This document shows positions 12,401 to 25,302 of a stretch of DNA of 64,000 nucleotides, one piece after another. How positions within the stretch are numbered: the stretch's first letter is position 1; each line of letters begins with the position of its first letter. Below the pieces are notes generated by a model. It was not told the origin of the DNA. It made no database searches and saw nothing but the letters and a program-made list of their open reading frames with translations. The stretch is from contig NC_064440.1 of NCBI RefSeq assembly GCF_023343835.1, forward strand, positions 36,153,537 through 36,217,536, written 5' to 3'. Position numbers and translations under genes: made by a program. The stretch comes from Lagopus muta (lineage: Eukaryota > Chordata > Aves > Galliformes > Phasianidae).

Positions 12401-15400
12401 TGGTGGGGGCTGCCACGTCACCGGTGCAAAACCTTGCACTGGGCACTGTTGAACCTCATGAGGTTCTCCTGGGCCCACTGCTCAGCCTGTCATCATCCCT
12501 CTGGATGACATCCTGTCCCTCGGGCATGCTGACCACAGCACACAGCTTGGCATCATCACGTATTTGCTGAGGGCACACTCAATCCCACTGTGAATAATGA
12601 ACACATGAAATCATGTCAGTCCCAGCACTGACCCCTAATGGACACCACTCGTCCGCTGGTCTCCATCCGGACATTGAGCTGTTGGCCACCGCTCTCAACC
12701 AGTTCAAATCAGTGCCTGCTCCTCTGCTCCCCTCACCAGGAAGCTTTAGGCCACTGTGATTCCTCCCCTCAGCCTCCTCTGCTCTGGGCTGAACAAACCA
12801 TGGATCTCAGTCACCCCTCACACACGTTGCCCTCCAGATCCTTCAGCATCTTTGCAGCCCTCCTTTGGATGCTCTCCAATAGCTCTATGTCCTTCTCATA
12901 CTCTGGCACCCGACCTGCCCCCAGTGCTCCAGGTGAGGCTGCACCAGGGGGACATTGCCTTCCTTCTCCCAGCTGGCAGTGCTGGGTCTGGTGCACCTCA
13001 GTGTACAGTTGGCCCTTCTGGCTGCCCAGGCATGCTGCTGGCTCAGGTTCAACTCTGTCATCCAAAAACCCCAGATCCCTTTGCACAGGGCTGCTCTCTA
13101 GCCTGTCTTCCCCCCTGTAAGCATATGTCTGTATGCATATGCAGGCTTGTCGTGTCCAAAGTATATATTCTCTAATTCAGAGGTCCCTTTTTACAGTTTA
13201 TCTAGCTATCCTTTCTGTGTTTTTGTAATAGTTGCTACTGTGTTGTCCAGTACTGACATCAAGCTTACCACTGTGTTGCATCACAGACCTCTCCAAAGCA
13301 CGTTTTTAGAAGATTAGCATCAGACTGACCTCATTGCAGGCCTCTGATACTGACACCATTTAAGCAAGAAGGCATATACCAGAATTGTAGGCACTGCTGC
13401 TTCGCCCTTGGTTGAATGGCTTGGCCATACATTAGTTCACTTGTCCTAGCTGTCCTGTAGCTATACATTCCCTTTGACACTTTGGTTCAGTGTGTCCTCT
13501 GATGAGTTTGCTGTGTAAAGAAGTTCCTGCATGGGATCTTCCCAGCTATTCCACCTACCACACAGCTACAAAAAAAATTACGCTTTTTATTTCTCTTAAG
13601 ATGTTGTCATGTCTAATGATTGTTAAGCTTTTGGTTTTCTTTTTCTTTGTATTGGAAGGAAGGCTTTTCATTTAAGTGAAGCCTTTATCTCTTGTTGCCA
13701 AAATTCTTTATAGCTTTCCTTACAGTTTTTTTTCTGTTTAACCCCATGGAGCTTGTGAGCCTGTCAGTTTTCTTCACTTGGGCACAACTTCATTATTTTT
13801 TATAGATCCCCTTTTAAAAGTTGAATTTAACTGTAGTAGCTTCACCAGATGATTATCAATCTGATTCACCTCTAAGCTTTCTCTTAAATGCAGTGATTCT
13901 TCTCCACCAGCACAGTTTATAGACTGTTTTCACAGTTTATTGTCTGTTTTGTAGCTGTACATGCAAGTGCCTAGCTGATTTGGAACAGTGTTAATCTAAA
14001 TCTGGCGGGTTATTTGCTTCCTGTCATTTTAAGTAGAAGAAAATTCAGATAATAACTTTGATCTCCCTTCTGCAGAAGCATTTCTTTGTGTGTTCACTCA
14101 TACTCAGTTTGCTCAGAGCACTCACCAAGTCTTCATCCTGTGTATTCTTGGATGCTCCAAACTCTCAGGATCTTCTCCGCTTCATAGATCTTGGACATTG
14201 CAATTGAATTCCCGGTGTACAAAGAACTTAAGGAAAACATAGGCTGTTTTCATGTCAGCAAAAAAAAAGCAATTTAAAATTTCTGCTTCTTTACTAATAT
14301 GCTTTTCTAGCATCTGTATATTCTTCAATCTGTTTACTGTAGGGTGCTTTATTACACGCATGGAAACCACCTTCTCTGGTTTTTCTCTTGTGCTGTCATA
14401 TCGCTGCTTACTTCTCCCCTTTGGATCATTCTCCCTGTTGGCAATCTTATTTCTACAGTAGCAACTACTCTGAGGACTATACAAGGGATTGTTATCGCTT
14501 GTTTGTGTTTAGTTATCACCCCGAAGAGTAACATTTATTAAGGGAGAAAGCAGCAACACACAACACCATTATTCTGTTCTCTCCTCAGCAGGCTCTGGGT
14601 CGTAATTTATACGTCATAGATGTATCCCTTATTCCCCATACTCTATTTCCAAGTAGATCATAGGCTGTGCTTTATCCTGGCATCTGTATAAAGAAACATC
14701 ATAATGTGAATTCTGTTCCTAAGGGAACTACACTCAGTTTTACAATTTTTAATAGGTCAGTGATGTTGGACAGAGCTGAAAACCTTCTTCATGACCACTA
14801 TGGAGGGAAAGATTATTGGAATGTGAGTATTCTGCAGTTAGCTTCTCTAGATTTGCTACTTGGTTTTGATTAAAAAAAAAAAGTTGGTGACCAATACCTG
14901 CTTCTGTTTTGCCTTGGATTTTTTTTTTCTTGAAAGTAACATTTTTTTCAGCAGCATTTGCTAAAGGTGGTCTTCAGGCTGCTGTGGGTTAATGTGATTA
15001 ATGTGTTTGCATGTTTTCTCCCCAAAGATCTAGAGCTCTAGGAAGCTGTATTTAGAAGGACCTCCCCCATACAACGCTTCTGCAACCAGAACAGAACTGC
15101 CTTTGTCTAAATTCTAGTCAGCCTCAAGATGGGATGTTTCAAAAGAGTTCCTGAAAGTGCTCAGTATCATCCTAACTTTCTTTCTGTCTGATTGCAAAAT
15201 TCCTACAGGTTTCAAGGTAAAAAAAACAAAACAAAACACCGAGCACTTTAGGATACCCCACCCAATAATATTTTAATAATAATGTTTTAATAATATTATA
15301 ACAAAGGTAAAGGTTCGGCCATTGGAAAATAGAAAAGATGTGCTTGATATAATTTAAATTTTAGAGAGGAAGTGGCTCTCTCGTGATGTTCTGAAACCAG

Positions 15401-18400
15401 TTGTGTAGATCACCAATATCTTCCTCTAAACCATGTCCCTCTGTACAACATCTGAATGTTTCTTGAATACCTCCAGGGGTGACGACTCCTCTCTGGGCAG
15501 CCTATTCCAGTGCCTGACCACTCAGAGAAGAATTTATTCCTGACATCCAGTCTGAATCTCCTCTGGCATAACTTGAGGCTATTCTCTCATCCTGTTGCTA
15601 GTTACATGGAAGAAGAGGCCAGCCTCTACCTAACCATAGCCTCCTTTCAGGCAGCAGTAGAGAGCAATAAGGTCCCCTCTCAGACTCCTTTTCTCTACAC
15701 TGAACAACCCCAGCTCCCTCAGCCACTCCTCCTCCAATAACATTTGTGCTGCAGACCCCTCGCAGTTTTGTTGCCTTTCTCATTCCATGGCCTCCGTGTC
15801 TTTCTGGTAGTGAGGGGCCCAGCACTGAACACAGCACTCGAGGTGCGGCCTCCCCAGAGCTGAGTACAGAGGGGTGATCACTCCCTGCTCCTGCTGGCTG
15901 CACCATTTCTAATGCAGGCCAGGATGCCGTTGGCCCTCTTGGCCACCTGGGCACTGCTGGCTCGTGTTCAGCTGAGTGTTGATCAGCACTGCCAGGCCCA
16001 TTTCCTCAGTGCAGTCTTCCAGCCACTCATCCCCAAGCCTGTGGCATTACCTGGGGTTGTTGTGGCCAAAGTGCAGGACCTGGCACTTGGCCTTGTTGAA
16101 CCTCATCCCATTGGCCTCAGCCCAGTGATCCAGCTTATCGAGATCCCTCTGAAGGCCCTTGCTATCCTCCAGAAGATCAGCGTTTCCTTCCAACTTGGTA
16201 TCATCTGCAAACTTAATGGGGGTGCACTCAATCTCTTCATCTAGGTCATCAATAAAGATACTAAACGTGGCTGGCCACAATATTGACTGAGAAACGCCAT
16301 TCTGAGAAGCTGGTCATCGGCTGGATTTATCTGTGTTCGCCACCACCCACTGGGCCCAGCCCTCCAGCCAGTTCTTCACCCAGCAAAGAGTACACCTGTC
16401 CAAACCATGGGCTGCCAGCTTTTCTAGGGGAGGCAGAGTCAAAGGCTCCCCTAAAGTCTGGGTCACAGCCTTTCCCTCATCTGCGCTCAGTCAGCAGGTC
16501 AGGTTGGTCAAGTAGGACCTGCCTTTCATGAACCCATGCTTGTTGGGCCTGGTCCTGTCATCATCCCGTGCTTGCTGTGTGACTGCACTCAAGCTGATCT
16601 GTTTGATAACCTTCCCTGACACTGGCCTTTAGCTCCCTGGATTCTCCTACTGTCTCTTCTTGTAGATGAGTGTCACACTGTCAAGTCTCCAGTCGTCTGG
16701 GACTTACCCATCCTCCTAAACTGCTGATAGATAGTGGAAGGTGGCTTGGCAGTCACTTCCAGCACCCCTGGGTTGACCTCATCTGGCCCCATGGACTTGT
16801 GTCATTCCACAAGGAGGTCATAACTATTTCCTCCTGAAGTGTGGGGGGTTTATTCTGCTCCTCTTCCTAGACTTCCAGGTCAGGGAGCAGAGTAGCCTGA
16901 AAATAAGTGGTCTGAACAACTTTGTCCAGGAATACCTTGGCAAAATGCTGTATTTTTGAATTTGGTTTTACCACACTGGGAGGATGACCTCAGAGAATTA
17001 GATGATCTGTGCTGTTCATTTGATTTGTGTTCACAAAGAGAACATAACTGGTACTAGTTTTGTTTTCTCAAACTTACAGCCACAGAAAAATTTAGGCTGG
17101 GATGTGCCCAGTTGGCTCTGCCTTGACAGTACACTCCAGAACTAGATCTGACTGTTCTGGGCTGTGTCCTGTTGAGGGTGGAAGGTCCCCATGGCTGGAG
17201 ACCTGTCACCTCTCTGGGGCCCATCCCACAACTTTGCTGCTCTTGCCAATAAAAAGTTTGACCTTATGTCCAAACAGAAGTTGCCTTGCAGCAGCTTGGG
17301 CCCATGGTCTCTTGCCATTTTCACCGTGCCTCTGAGAAGGGTCTCTGTTGTTTATTTCTTTCCTGATGAAAAGAAAGAAGAAGCAAAACCCAAGAAGCAA
17401 AACTATTTAGTTAGAAAGGACAATATCATACATGCAGATTTGAAGTACTCCATGTAATAGAATAAGCAAATACAGAGATCATCCACTTTAGAAAGTGTGT
17501 CAGTTTGTGTGTTCTCTTTTGGATATGCCTTTGCAAAATGAGTAATGAGTAATGAGCAGAATGTCTGCTGTCAGAGGAATGCTCTGCACCCAGAAAAAAC
17601 CTGTTTGGCACTTAGGCAGTGTGTGTGACATGACATGACAGCTGCACACGTATCAGGATGAAGTTTAAAAGTGTTTCATATGGGCATGCATTCGAGGCTG
17701 TTTGTTGTTCTCCCCAGTGCATTGTACTGCCATAGGTTGTGTTTGCACATTTCTGCAATGCTTCTTTTTGCTTCATCACATCTAGGGCAAGGTAATTAAT
17801 GTTTCAACAGAATCAAATTGTGTTGACATTATACAGAAAGAAGGAGAAAGTCTGTCCCTGAATGACAGTACGTACATCCTCATTTAATATGAAGTTTTGC
17901 TAGAAGATTTGGGATGAGATTAGAGAGCCAGTATTGATCTCTTTAAGGATACTAGAAGACTATTCTGAGAGCTCCTTGTTCATGAAGCTGTTGGCACTTA
18001 GTCATTTTTAGCTCTCCTTTCTGATTCAGCATCTGCTCTTATTCCAACAGACTCGTCGAAGCATGGTGTTTGCTAAACACCTCCGTGTAGCAGGAGATGA
18101 GTTTCGAAACAAGCACCTTCAATCCACGGATGAGGCAGACAGGACTCATTACAATGAGGACTGGACACAGATGAAGGTAAAACTGTAACAGTTAGCTTCC
18201 CGTAATGGGATAAATTGCTTTCATTTGCTGTACACTGCAGGGAATATTGGAAGATATGCATGAATCTCACTGTCCTTGCTCAGATTGCAGTGGACATATA
18301 TGTTAATACTCTCTCCTGTTTGTTTGACGTGAGTTACTGGAAGGTGTTGAGATGCAGCTGGCTGATCTGGCTGTTAGATTTCTGTTGCCCTTGTTTCATT

Positions 18401-20540
18401 GAAGGAAACTTAGATCTCTTCTTGTCTTTAGCATCATCTCTGGTTGTAAAGTTCAGCTGCAAACTGCCAGTTCTGGGTTTGGTCAAGGAGAGGATTTTTT
18501 TTGCTTACAAAGATTTTGCACCCTAATTTGTCTTGTATGACTCAGGCCTCCAAAAGTCAAAATGCTACAAATCCATGCCTTAAAATTACTTTCTTCAGCT
18601 ATCAATGCCTTATCCAGAGATTATGCATTAGAATTCCCAGGCCTTTACAGTGTGAATGAATAATGGCACTCTTTTTAAGTTTTAAAATGTATTGATCTTT
18701 CTCTCTTAGGTTAAGATGGGCACAGCTTTAGGTGGTCCATACCTTGGGGTTCATCTCAGAAGGAAAGATTTCATCTGGGGTCACAGAGAAGATGTGCCTT
18801 CCCTGCATGGAGCAGCAAAGAAGATCCACAGCCTCTTGAAAACGCATAAACTTGACAGAGTTTTCATAGCCACTGATGCTGTTGAGGATGGTAGGCAAAT
18901 AATAATCATTTTAGGATCAGTGACTTTTGAGAATGAGCACAGCATTGTTTTGTTTTTATAAACAACTTTTATAAGAATTCATGTGCTACACTTCATATGT
19001 TCATATTGAACATGAACAGGATTGGACAGCTAGCTGTTTCCTTCAAACATCTGTAGTTGGTATCTGTAACACAAGGGGAAGCACAACAATGCGCAGAGCA
19101 GCAGGATCCCAGGCTACAGGGAATGAGGATTTGCACAAACACAACAGCAGTAGGCAGAGAAGTAAGGAAAAGGAGCTTCTCACCTTGAGAAGGCGTCAGG
19201 TATACAGGAATCTCCAGAGAGATGCCTTGGGCTCCACTGCCAACCCTTCAATGAGGTCTGGAAAGTGGTGGATCCTGGCTCCAGCCCTTGTGGTCACTCA
19301 GGTGACTCCTGAGCTCCCCTGGGTTGGCCCTGCTTTTCTGCTAGGTGCACAGTCACTGCTTCAAGCTTTGACTTAGCATTTCCATTACAGTGTCAAAACA
19401 TTTGTTAGGCATTTCTCACAGGGACTCTGACAGGCTCTACAATTGGGAATTTAGAGTCATAGAATAGCTCAGGTCCTTAAAGATCATCAAGTCCAACTGC
19501 AGCATTTGATAAGTAACATGCCATCTTTGCCTATTCCTCTTCATCTTCCTTCTACCCTTCCTTCTTTCTTTGCTTTTCAGAAGGTCTTGCAAGCTGCTGG
19601 GAAGAGATCTCTGAAGTCTCCTACCCAGCCACCCATTTGTCTGTCTTCAACAACCATCTGGGGTGGCCCTGGCTGCGAAATCTCCCAGTGCTGGGGTTTC
19701 CCCCAGGGTTGCACCTCCTTTCCAGTGCTATCTAGGGATGTGTTTAAATACAGAGTGTAAGAATACCCCTGCAAGGAACTGTGAATTTATCTTAGGTTTT
19801 CTGTCATTGCAGCTTCCCTGTAGAAATGAGGAGACTAGTAGCTGTGTGCATTATACCTCATGCAGGTTTCCTTCACCTGCAGTATTTGTCCACCTTACAC
19901 CATGTCTGCCTTACTGGCTGCAGCCCTTGCTTAGTGTACTCTGATGTTTGTCAGATGTGTTGTACATCAGTAGATTTTGGATTTGCTTGCTTTGTATCTG
20001 TTCACCCAAAGCTTCTTTGAACACTGAAATTTTACGACAGCAGCAGATTGCACTTTCTAACATAAATGTTTGTTTTTCTCTGTTTCAGAGATTGAATTGC
20101 TCAAGAAACTGGTGCCTGAGATGGTGAGGTTTGAACCTACCTGGGAGGAGCTAGAACTGTACAAAGATGGGGGAATGGCTGTGATTGACCAGTGGATCTG
20201 TGCACATGCTAGGTAGTGAATTTGATTTTCTTTGGGCCTGATTTTACTGTCACAAACCTGAATATTGTTTTTGACCCAGATACAGTTGTTTGCAAATCTC
20301 TTACTAAAATTCATTGGACTGAAATCTGTTACTTGTGTTTGAAAAGCAAATGAGCTTCAGAAACCCATTCTGATTTTTTTCCACAGGTATTTTATAGGCA
20401 CCTCGGTTTCAACATTTTCCTTCCGGATTCATGAGGAAAGGGAGATCTTGGGATTTGATCCAAAAACAACTTACAATCGATTTTGTGGTGAAAAAGAGAA
20501 AAACTGTGAGCAGCCAACTCACTGGAAAATTGTATACTAG
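6466..20540 (+). CDS. POFUT2: POFUT2 protein O-fucosyltransferase 2, complete (9 exons, 438 aa)
   Basis: POFUT2 is a GT68 ER enzyme that adds fucose from GDP-fucose to Ser/Thr in thrombospondin type 1 repeats. Exons: 6466-6623, 7382-7632, 9154-9298, 9628-9738, 14756-14822, 18051-18176, 18710-18890, 20089-20212 and 20387-20540. They total 1317 bp with consistent phases. Exon 1 encodes a leucine-rich signal peptide ([14 protein letters not shown]) and an Ala/Pro-rich linker. Exon 2 has [19 protein letters not shown], which contains the glutamate of the PEG motif used as catalytic base in human POFUT2. Exon 7 has the [11 protein letters not shown] nucleotide-sugar site. The C-terminus [11 protein letters not shown] ends as in human, without an RDEL-like tail. 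The length fits the human protein (about 429 aa). Exon 1 starts 35 bp after YBEY. The 5-kb intron 4 and 3.2-kb intron 5 are largely CR1. I see no gene in introns 6 to 8. Confidence 0.96.
7765..8480 (-). repeat. CR1 LINE, ORF2 C-terminal region and 3' end
   Basis: Lies in POFUT2 intron 2. The minus strand is open over about 250 codons and reads clear CR1 reverse transcriptase C-terminal motifs: [68 protein letters not shown] and [14 protein letters not shown]. The palm domain is missing, so this is a truncated copy. Confidence 0.92.
10862..11120 (+). repeat. CR1 LINE 3' fragment
   Basis: A sense-oriented CR1 tail in POFUT2 intron 4, ending with the textbook CCCTTCCAACCCAAAACATT and the octamer ATTCTATG repeated at 11100-11118. 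It may begin as far back as 10805. No other feature is visible in 9740-10860. Confidence 0.92.
11490..11715 (-). repeat. Diverged CR1 LINE 3' fragment
   Basis: Antisense CR1 tail immediately beside the composite copy B in POFUT2 intron 4. It is recognisable by the TTGGAAGGCACCCACAAGGA segment and the GACCTCCAGCAGC and GGCAACCTGTTCC blocks. It is more diverged than its neighbours. Confidence 0.7.
11738..13190 (-). repeat. Composite CR1 LINE (tandem partial units), copy B
   Basis: An inverted copy of the composite element at 3950-5450. It has the same start (ATTAGAGAATAT), the same internal junction between the two CR1 pieces, the same CTGTTCTGTTTTGTTTTGC insert and the same end. Side by side the two look well above 90 percent identical. 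It lies in POFUT2 intron 4. From 13190 to 14755 I see only AT-rich intron. Confidence 0.88.
15415..16925 (-). repeat. CR1 LINE, ORF2 palm to 3' end
   Basis: Lies in POFUT2 intron 5. On the minus strand it runs from a SMGPDEVNP-like linker segment through a degenerate RT fingers region to the palm ([49 protein letters not shown]) and on to the CR1 tail near 15430. About 1.5 kb of the element is present. Several breaks close the frame. From 16925 to 18050 I see nothing but intron. Confidence 0.9.
19453..19505 (-). repeat. Very short CR1 3' tail
   Basis: About 50 bases in POFUT2 intron 7 read as the last part of a CR1 element in antisense (GAGTCATAGAATAGCTCAGG, then ATCATCAAGTCCAACTGC). Confidence 0.6.
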
Positions 20541-22160
20541 TATACAGAGAAATCCAAAGACTGGTGAGCTCAAAAGAAAAAGGAAAGTCTGTGGGGAAGA
20601 ACATCCCTTCAGAACTCAGTCCTCAGCTTTCTTCTATGATTCTTGCTGTTTACTTGATGTTTGGGCTTTGAAACACAAGCAATATTTATCCTCTTATTCG
20701 GGCACTGATGGGAGCAAGGCAAATGAAGTTATCCTTGGATTCAGTTCTCAGTGTAACTGTGGTGACAGGACAATACTGGACGCTGCACTGGAGATTTGAA
20801 AGGCAAAGCTTTGCTCCGAAATAGTGAATTAAGTCAGAATTCTCTTTGGAGTTCTGGGGAAGGAGGTCATCAAAGTTTAACATCTACAAATGTAACAAAG
20901 CTGTAATCTGTGCTGCATTTCTGTTTTTACTGATCATTTTTTGTTCAGCTCAGTGCTTGCCTCTGATTGCAGAAACTACTGCTCATCTACAGTGTGTGAG
21001 TTGTAGACTGTGCACAAACTCTGCAATTCCCTAGGAAAAACTTCCCTTTTCAAACAGCAATTTGTGAATATTCGAGTTTTTTGATGCAGTCAGTACTCAG
21101 TAATAATTCTCTGTGAGAACCAGCTGCTTTTCCTAGCAATCTCAGTGGGCCTGTACTAAGAGAGGCACCATGTTTGTATGGTGGTGAAAGAAACAAAGGA
21201 AGCTTTTCCTCATCCTTCGAAGGGTCAATTTAGTCTGACTGATGCACATATCTTTTGGGTATTACTCAGATGTTCAACTAACAGACTAGTTACTAGACTG
21301 TGATGCTTTGCTAGGGAATGTACTGAAAAGGCTTTCATGCTTCCACGTCAGTTAAGTGGATTGTCCCACTAGTTCAAAGGAATTTTTCCTGCATTTCTGC
21401 TTTCATTTTTCAAAAGGGAACAAAATGAGGAAAATAACAGATAATAAAGGTCATTGGACCTCAAAATGATGTTTATAGGCAAAGCAGAAATCTTGTAGAT
21501 AGCACTGTGCTCTGATGGAGATGGCTGGTAGTACATGGGAAGAGCACTGTGCTACACCACCAGCCAGAGAGAAAGTGCAGCTTCCATTTGAGAAATGTTT
21601 TGTAAGTACCAATTCTAGCTATTGCAGTCTATTGCTATTCACAATTGGCTGGTGGAAGTATCCTGCTCAAATGGAATGTGTGTGGTTCTGTTAAGCAAAA
21701 ATGGACCAGTAGAGAGGTTTCCCAAGGTGGGGCAGGCACTTTTTGTAAATCCAGTTTTACTGGATTGTTACTCCTCTGTTAGTGGACCTTCCACTTACTT
21801 TTTCCTTTGGTTTGAGTAGTACAGATAGAATCCTTGCACAGCGTGCACTCGGTATTTCATAGGTGCTTCCAGACACTGAGGTTGCTTTCATCTGTGCAAC
21901 TGCAGTGAGAGCCACGGAGACATCTCACACAGCAGTAGCTGCAGCTCTCCTGTTTTTACCAGCTGTTTATTTTATCTGTGTGCAGCAGCCGACTCTCACT
22001 TGTCATTAAGTGAGGAACCAAGCATTTCAAAGCAGTGCCTTTGCCCATGAAGCTAAGCATTCTCATTTAGCCTGTGTGCCATGTAAAGCAATAGTGGTAT
22101 TTTACATATAAGAAGAACCTCAATTCATTAAGAAAAATAAAAAGCTTTCTAGCATGTTGT
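20541..22160 (+). terminator. POFUT2 3' untranslated region and poly(A) signals
   Basis: About 1.6 kb of AT-rich unique sequence follows the POFUT2 stop. AATAAA occurs at 21443-21448 and, most likely the main signal, at 22136-22141. No splice sites or ORF of note occur between. The end point is inferred from the signal. Confidence 0.55.
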
Positions 22161-22349
22161 GTGTTTTGTCCATTCTTACTACCTCTTAACTGTGCATTTT
22201 ACAGGTTCTAGACCTGTTGACGTAGCATAGGAGACACTTGGATAAAACCTGCAGCCCCAGCAAGGCTTTATTTATTACCCATCCCAAGAAGTGCTGTGTT
22301 AGCAAAAATATAGCCAGCATTGGCTTCTCACTGAGAGACTGCAACTGTG

Positions 22350-22470
22350 AGGGCTGCTCTGAAGGTAATGCCTCCTGTTTTAAGTATTGGCACACATCAT
22401 CAGAGGCAAATGTTGGTGGTATGGCAGTAGAGGTTGAACCTTCCCACCAGGATTCTGTTACATTTCAATA
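22350..22470 (+). mobile_element. Galluhop-type mariner, 5' end fragment
   Basis: About 120 bases match the start of the Galluhop/mariner element as I remember it: GGGCTGCTCTGAAGGTAATG (terminal repeat), then GTTGGTGGTATGGCAGTAGA and the CCTTCCCACCAG block. No right end follows, so it is a terminal fragment. It contains no transposase. Confidence 0.75.
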
Positions 22471-23269
22471 AACGAGTCCAGAGGAGAGCCACTAAAATGG
22501 TGTTTGCAGTGCATGGCAAACGAGGAGAGAAGGAGGGAGCTGAACTTAGAGTTTAAAAAAAAAGGAACTATTTTCTTTCATAAAGAAATAAAAAGGATTG
22601 TAGAGAAAACAGATAGGACTTTTTCAGAGTGCTCAGCAAAAGGACAGGAAGCCACAGGCCCAAACTGCCACAGGGAAATTTCTGCTCACCCACTTTCTGA
22701 CACCCACTTTTCTGTCTCAAAGCAGGAATTAGAGAGCAAGGTGACAGCTCCCATGGTCAAGGGCTTCCAACTGTCGATCTCAGTGAAAAGCTGGAAAAAA
22801 AAATGACAGCAGTTGTCTAAATGGCGTAATTTCTTTGTTTCTTAGGTACACAAGGTCTTGAGACACATTTATTTCTTGTCTTTGCTGATAGAATATCTAC
22901 ACAGTACACAATATTCTGTGTACACGTGACCCCATGGCCTCTCTGTGCAACCTGTACTGATATATCTGTTTCTATTACAAGCAGCCTGTGATTCTATATT
23001 GTCTTCTGCCTCTGCCTGCAGCTTTCTGTGTTAAAGAGTTACTAACTAAACAAAGCAAAACTTACCTTTCCATTGCAGTGGAAAGCTTAGTCACATGATA
23101 TCTATTCTTGGCAGTAATACTGATAATATTCCATTTTTAGGGTAGTTAGACTTGCAGTTTAAGTTCTCTGTGTCTTGGAAAGTTGACCTGTCATTGGCTC
23201 GGCAGTATTTTCCTACAACATACAACTCAGACCACAGATTAGTTTGACCCAGTGTTAAATCTCCTAAAG

Positions 23270-23990
23270 GCACACACCAGATTTCCCCAACTTTTTTGCA
23301 TCACTCCTGTAATGCACTCAGATCCTTGGGCAAAGACAGTCCCACAGATGGATTTGCCTTTTCCCAAGGAAGGAGCAACTCACGCTGTCTTCCCCACCTA
23401 CTTCCCTGCATGCACTCTGGGGACTTTATGTCCTCCCAAAGTTTGTAGGCTCTTTGAGTAGGACCAGGGTGGTTGCCTTCTGGTGCAAACACTGCCAGTG
23501 GCTTCTGCTAAATTTTCATCCCAAAGTTTCCATGTCCTTGCACCCAACACCCTCAGTGCAAATAGTCCATTATATCAACCCTTCCAGGAGTTTGTGGGTT
23601 GCCATGACTTGCCACAATGCAGCAGCCTAGACAGGTTTACCTCTGCACTGCCAGCTGCTCTAACTCTATTGCTGTAGCCACCCCCACAAAGAAACTGCCA
23701 TCATTCATGAGTGTTTCATTCACCATTCATCAGCACAGAGTGCTGGCTGCTTCTCAGCAAATTTCTGGGCCAGCTGGAGAGTTTTCACCTCTACAAATTG
23801 ACTGAACTCACCTTTTCCTCCCATGGCTTTCGTGAGCTGCTAAGTGGGACTGCATAATGCAGCCTTCCACTTTGGATGGTTTCCTACAACACGACAGGAT
23901 CCATCGGTGAACAAAACATAATGCTTTTCATCTTTGGTAATACCTGGATTATGGATGTCCAACCTTCTGCGGAACTAACACACTGTGCTG
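23270..23990 (-). mobile_element. Endogenous retrovirus fossil, pol (RNase H-region) trace
   Basis: On the minus strand near 23935-23870 a YVLFTDGS-type RNase H motif is followed by an EVKTLQLAQKFAEK-like helix, as in avian endogenous retroviral pol. The similarity fades towards 23270. It is an old, broken copy with many breaks. No LTRs or other genes could be placed, and the family is uncertain. Confidence 0.45.
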
Positions 23991-25019
23991 GTTTGATGGC
24001 AGTGGTTGCTAGTCCCAGTGAGTTCTCAAGGTGTTTATCAAAGATTTTTGATGAAATATTAGCATAAAATATACAAAAAAGGATGTTTTTTTAGAAATCT
24101 CAGAACTCGTTCTCAAATTTCTTTATCAAAATGGAAAACACAGCTGTGTATTTTTCCCTGTTGACTGTGTTTAGCCAATGTATCAACACACATGAAATTA
24201 CTTTCCATAAATTGAGCTTTCTTCAGTGACATTATATTTGTTATCAGTACCTCTAATGGAAACAGCATTGAGCTATATCTGTAGCATCAGCTCTTCTTTC
24301 ATCTACCACCAATTTTTTTCTGTTGAACTGGATATTGTAGGAGCACTGTAAAACCCATAGTGGCAGAAAAAAAAATGAGCTGTGGTTGACATTCTGCATC
24401 TCTCAGAGCCGATGCAGAGCATGCAGGGCCTGAGTTCCTCATTGTATCAAGTCAAGGTCATTGCATTTCTAAGAAGCTTTACCGTCAAAGGTTGTATTTG
24501 CTTTCTCTTGTAAAACTTCTTCTGGAGATTGCATTCCATCGTGTTCTCTCTTTATACCTGGAACATACTGGGCCTTTGTTAAATCTGCCACTCTGCTCTT
24601 TGGAGCTATGTAAATATACATATAAAGAACTGGTTGGAACACATCTGATACCCGTATACAGCATGGTATGGTTTGGACATTGAAAGTTATGCCCCAGAGA
24701 GAGCTGTTAATTTTACAGAATTACAGTGATTTTTAAGCAGACTTCCATGTATGTGTAAAATAGTTACTGTTACTTCTCTTTTGCTTTCCGTTCCTAGTAC
24801 ATCATTTTTATCTCAGCCTACGAGTTCTGTTTTAAAAAGACATGCCCTGATCTGGGCATTGCCAAAGAGCTACAGTTTACTGCACTGTGTTAGGGTATAG
24901 CCTATTAGAAACACTATTCAACACCCTCAAAGGGATGGAACAGCCTCTGATCTGAGCCAACCTCTACAACAGATAGAGTTCAGGAAGCATTCAGATTATG
25001 CTCTTAGGCACATGGTTTA

Positions 25020-25122
25020 ATTTTTAGGTAGGCCTCTGTGGAGCCTGGAGTTGGACTTGATGTTTCTTGGGGGTGCCTTCCAACTGAGGATGTTCTATGG
25101 TTCTATGATTCTGTGTTCTCAG
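25020..25122 (+). repeat. Short CR1 3' tail
   Basis: Sense CR1 terminus with GAGTTGGACTTGATG, GTGCCTTCCAACTGAGG and the closing GTTCTATGGTTCTATGATTC octamers. Confidence 0.85.
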
Positions 25123-25164
25123 GAGTCTCTGTGATTGCCTTTAGACCTGGAAGTGTTTAGGTAT

Positions 25165-25302
25165 ACAAATATATACTTTTATATACAATAGAAATAATAT
25201 ATGCAAAATGTACAGTGCAACATTTATATATGGTTGCTTGAATATATATATAAATACGTATTTTATGAATAGACACACAATCTAGTACTGATATATATGT
25301 AT
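25165..25302. repeat. AT-rich TATATA tract
   Basis: An impure TA/TATG microsatellite directly flanking the mariner copy at 25303; a further tract flanks its right end. Mariners insert at TA, which fits this site. Confidence 0.7.

Noticed and set aside
14182-14484. Minus-strand 100-codon Lys/Asn-rich open frame in POFUT2 intron 4
   Set aside because: I considered a processed pseudogene, but the text matches no protein I can name and there is no poly(A) tail or CDS border.
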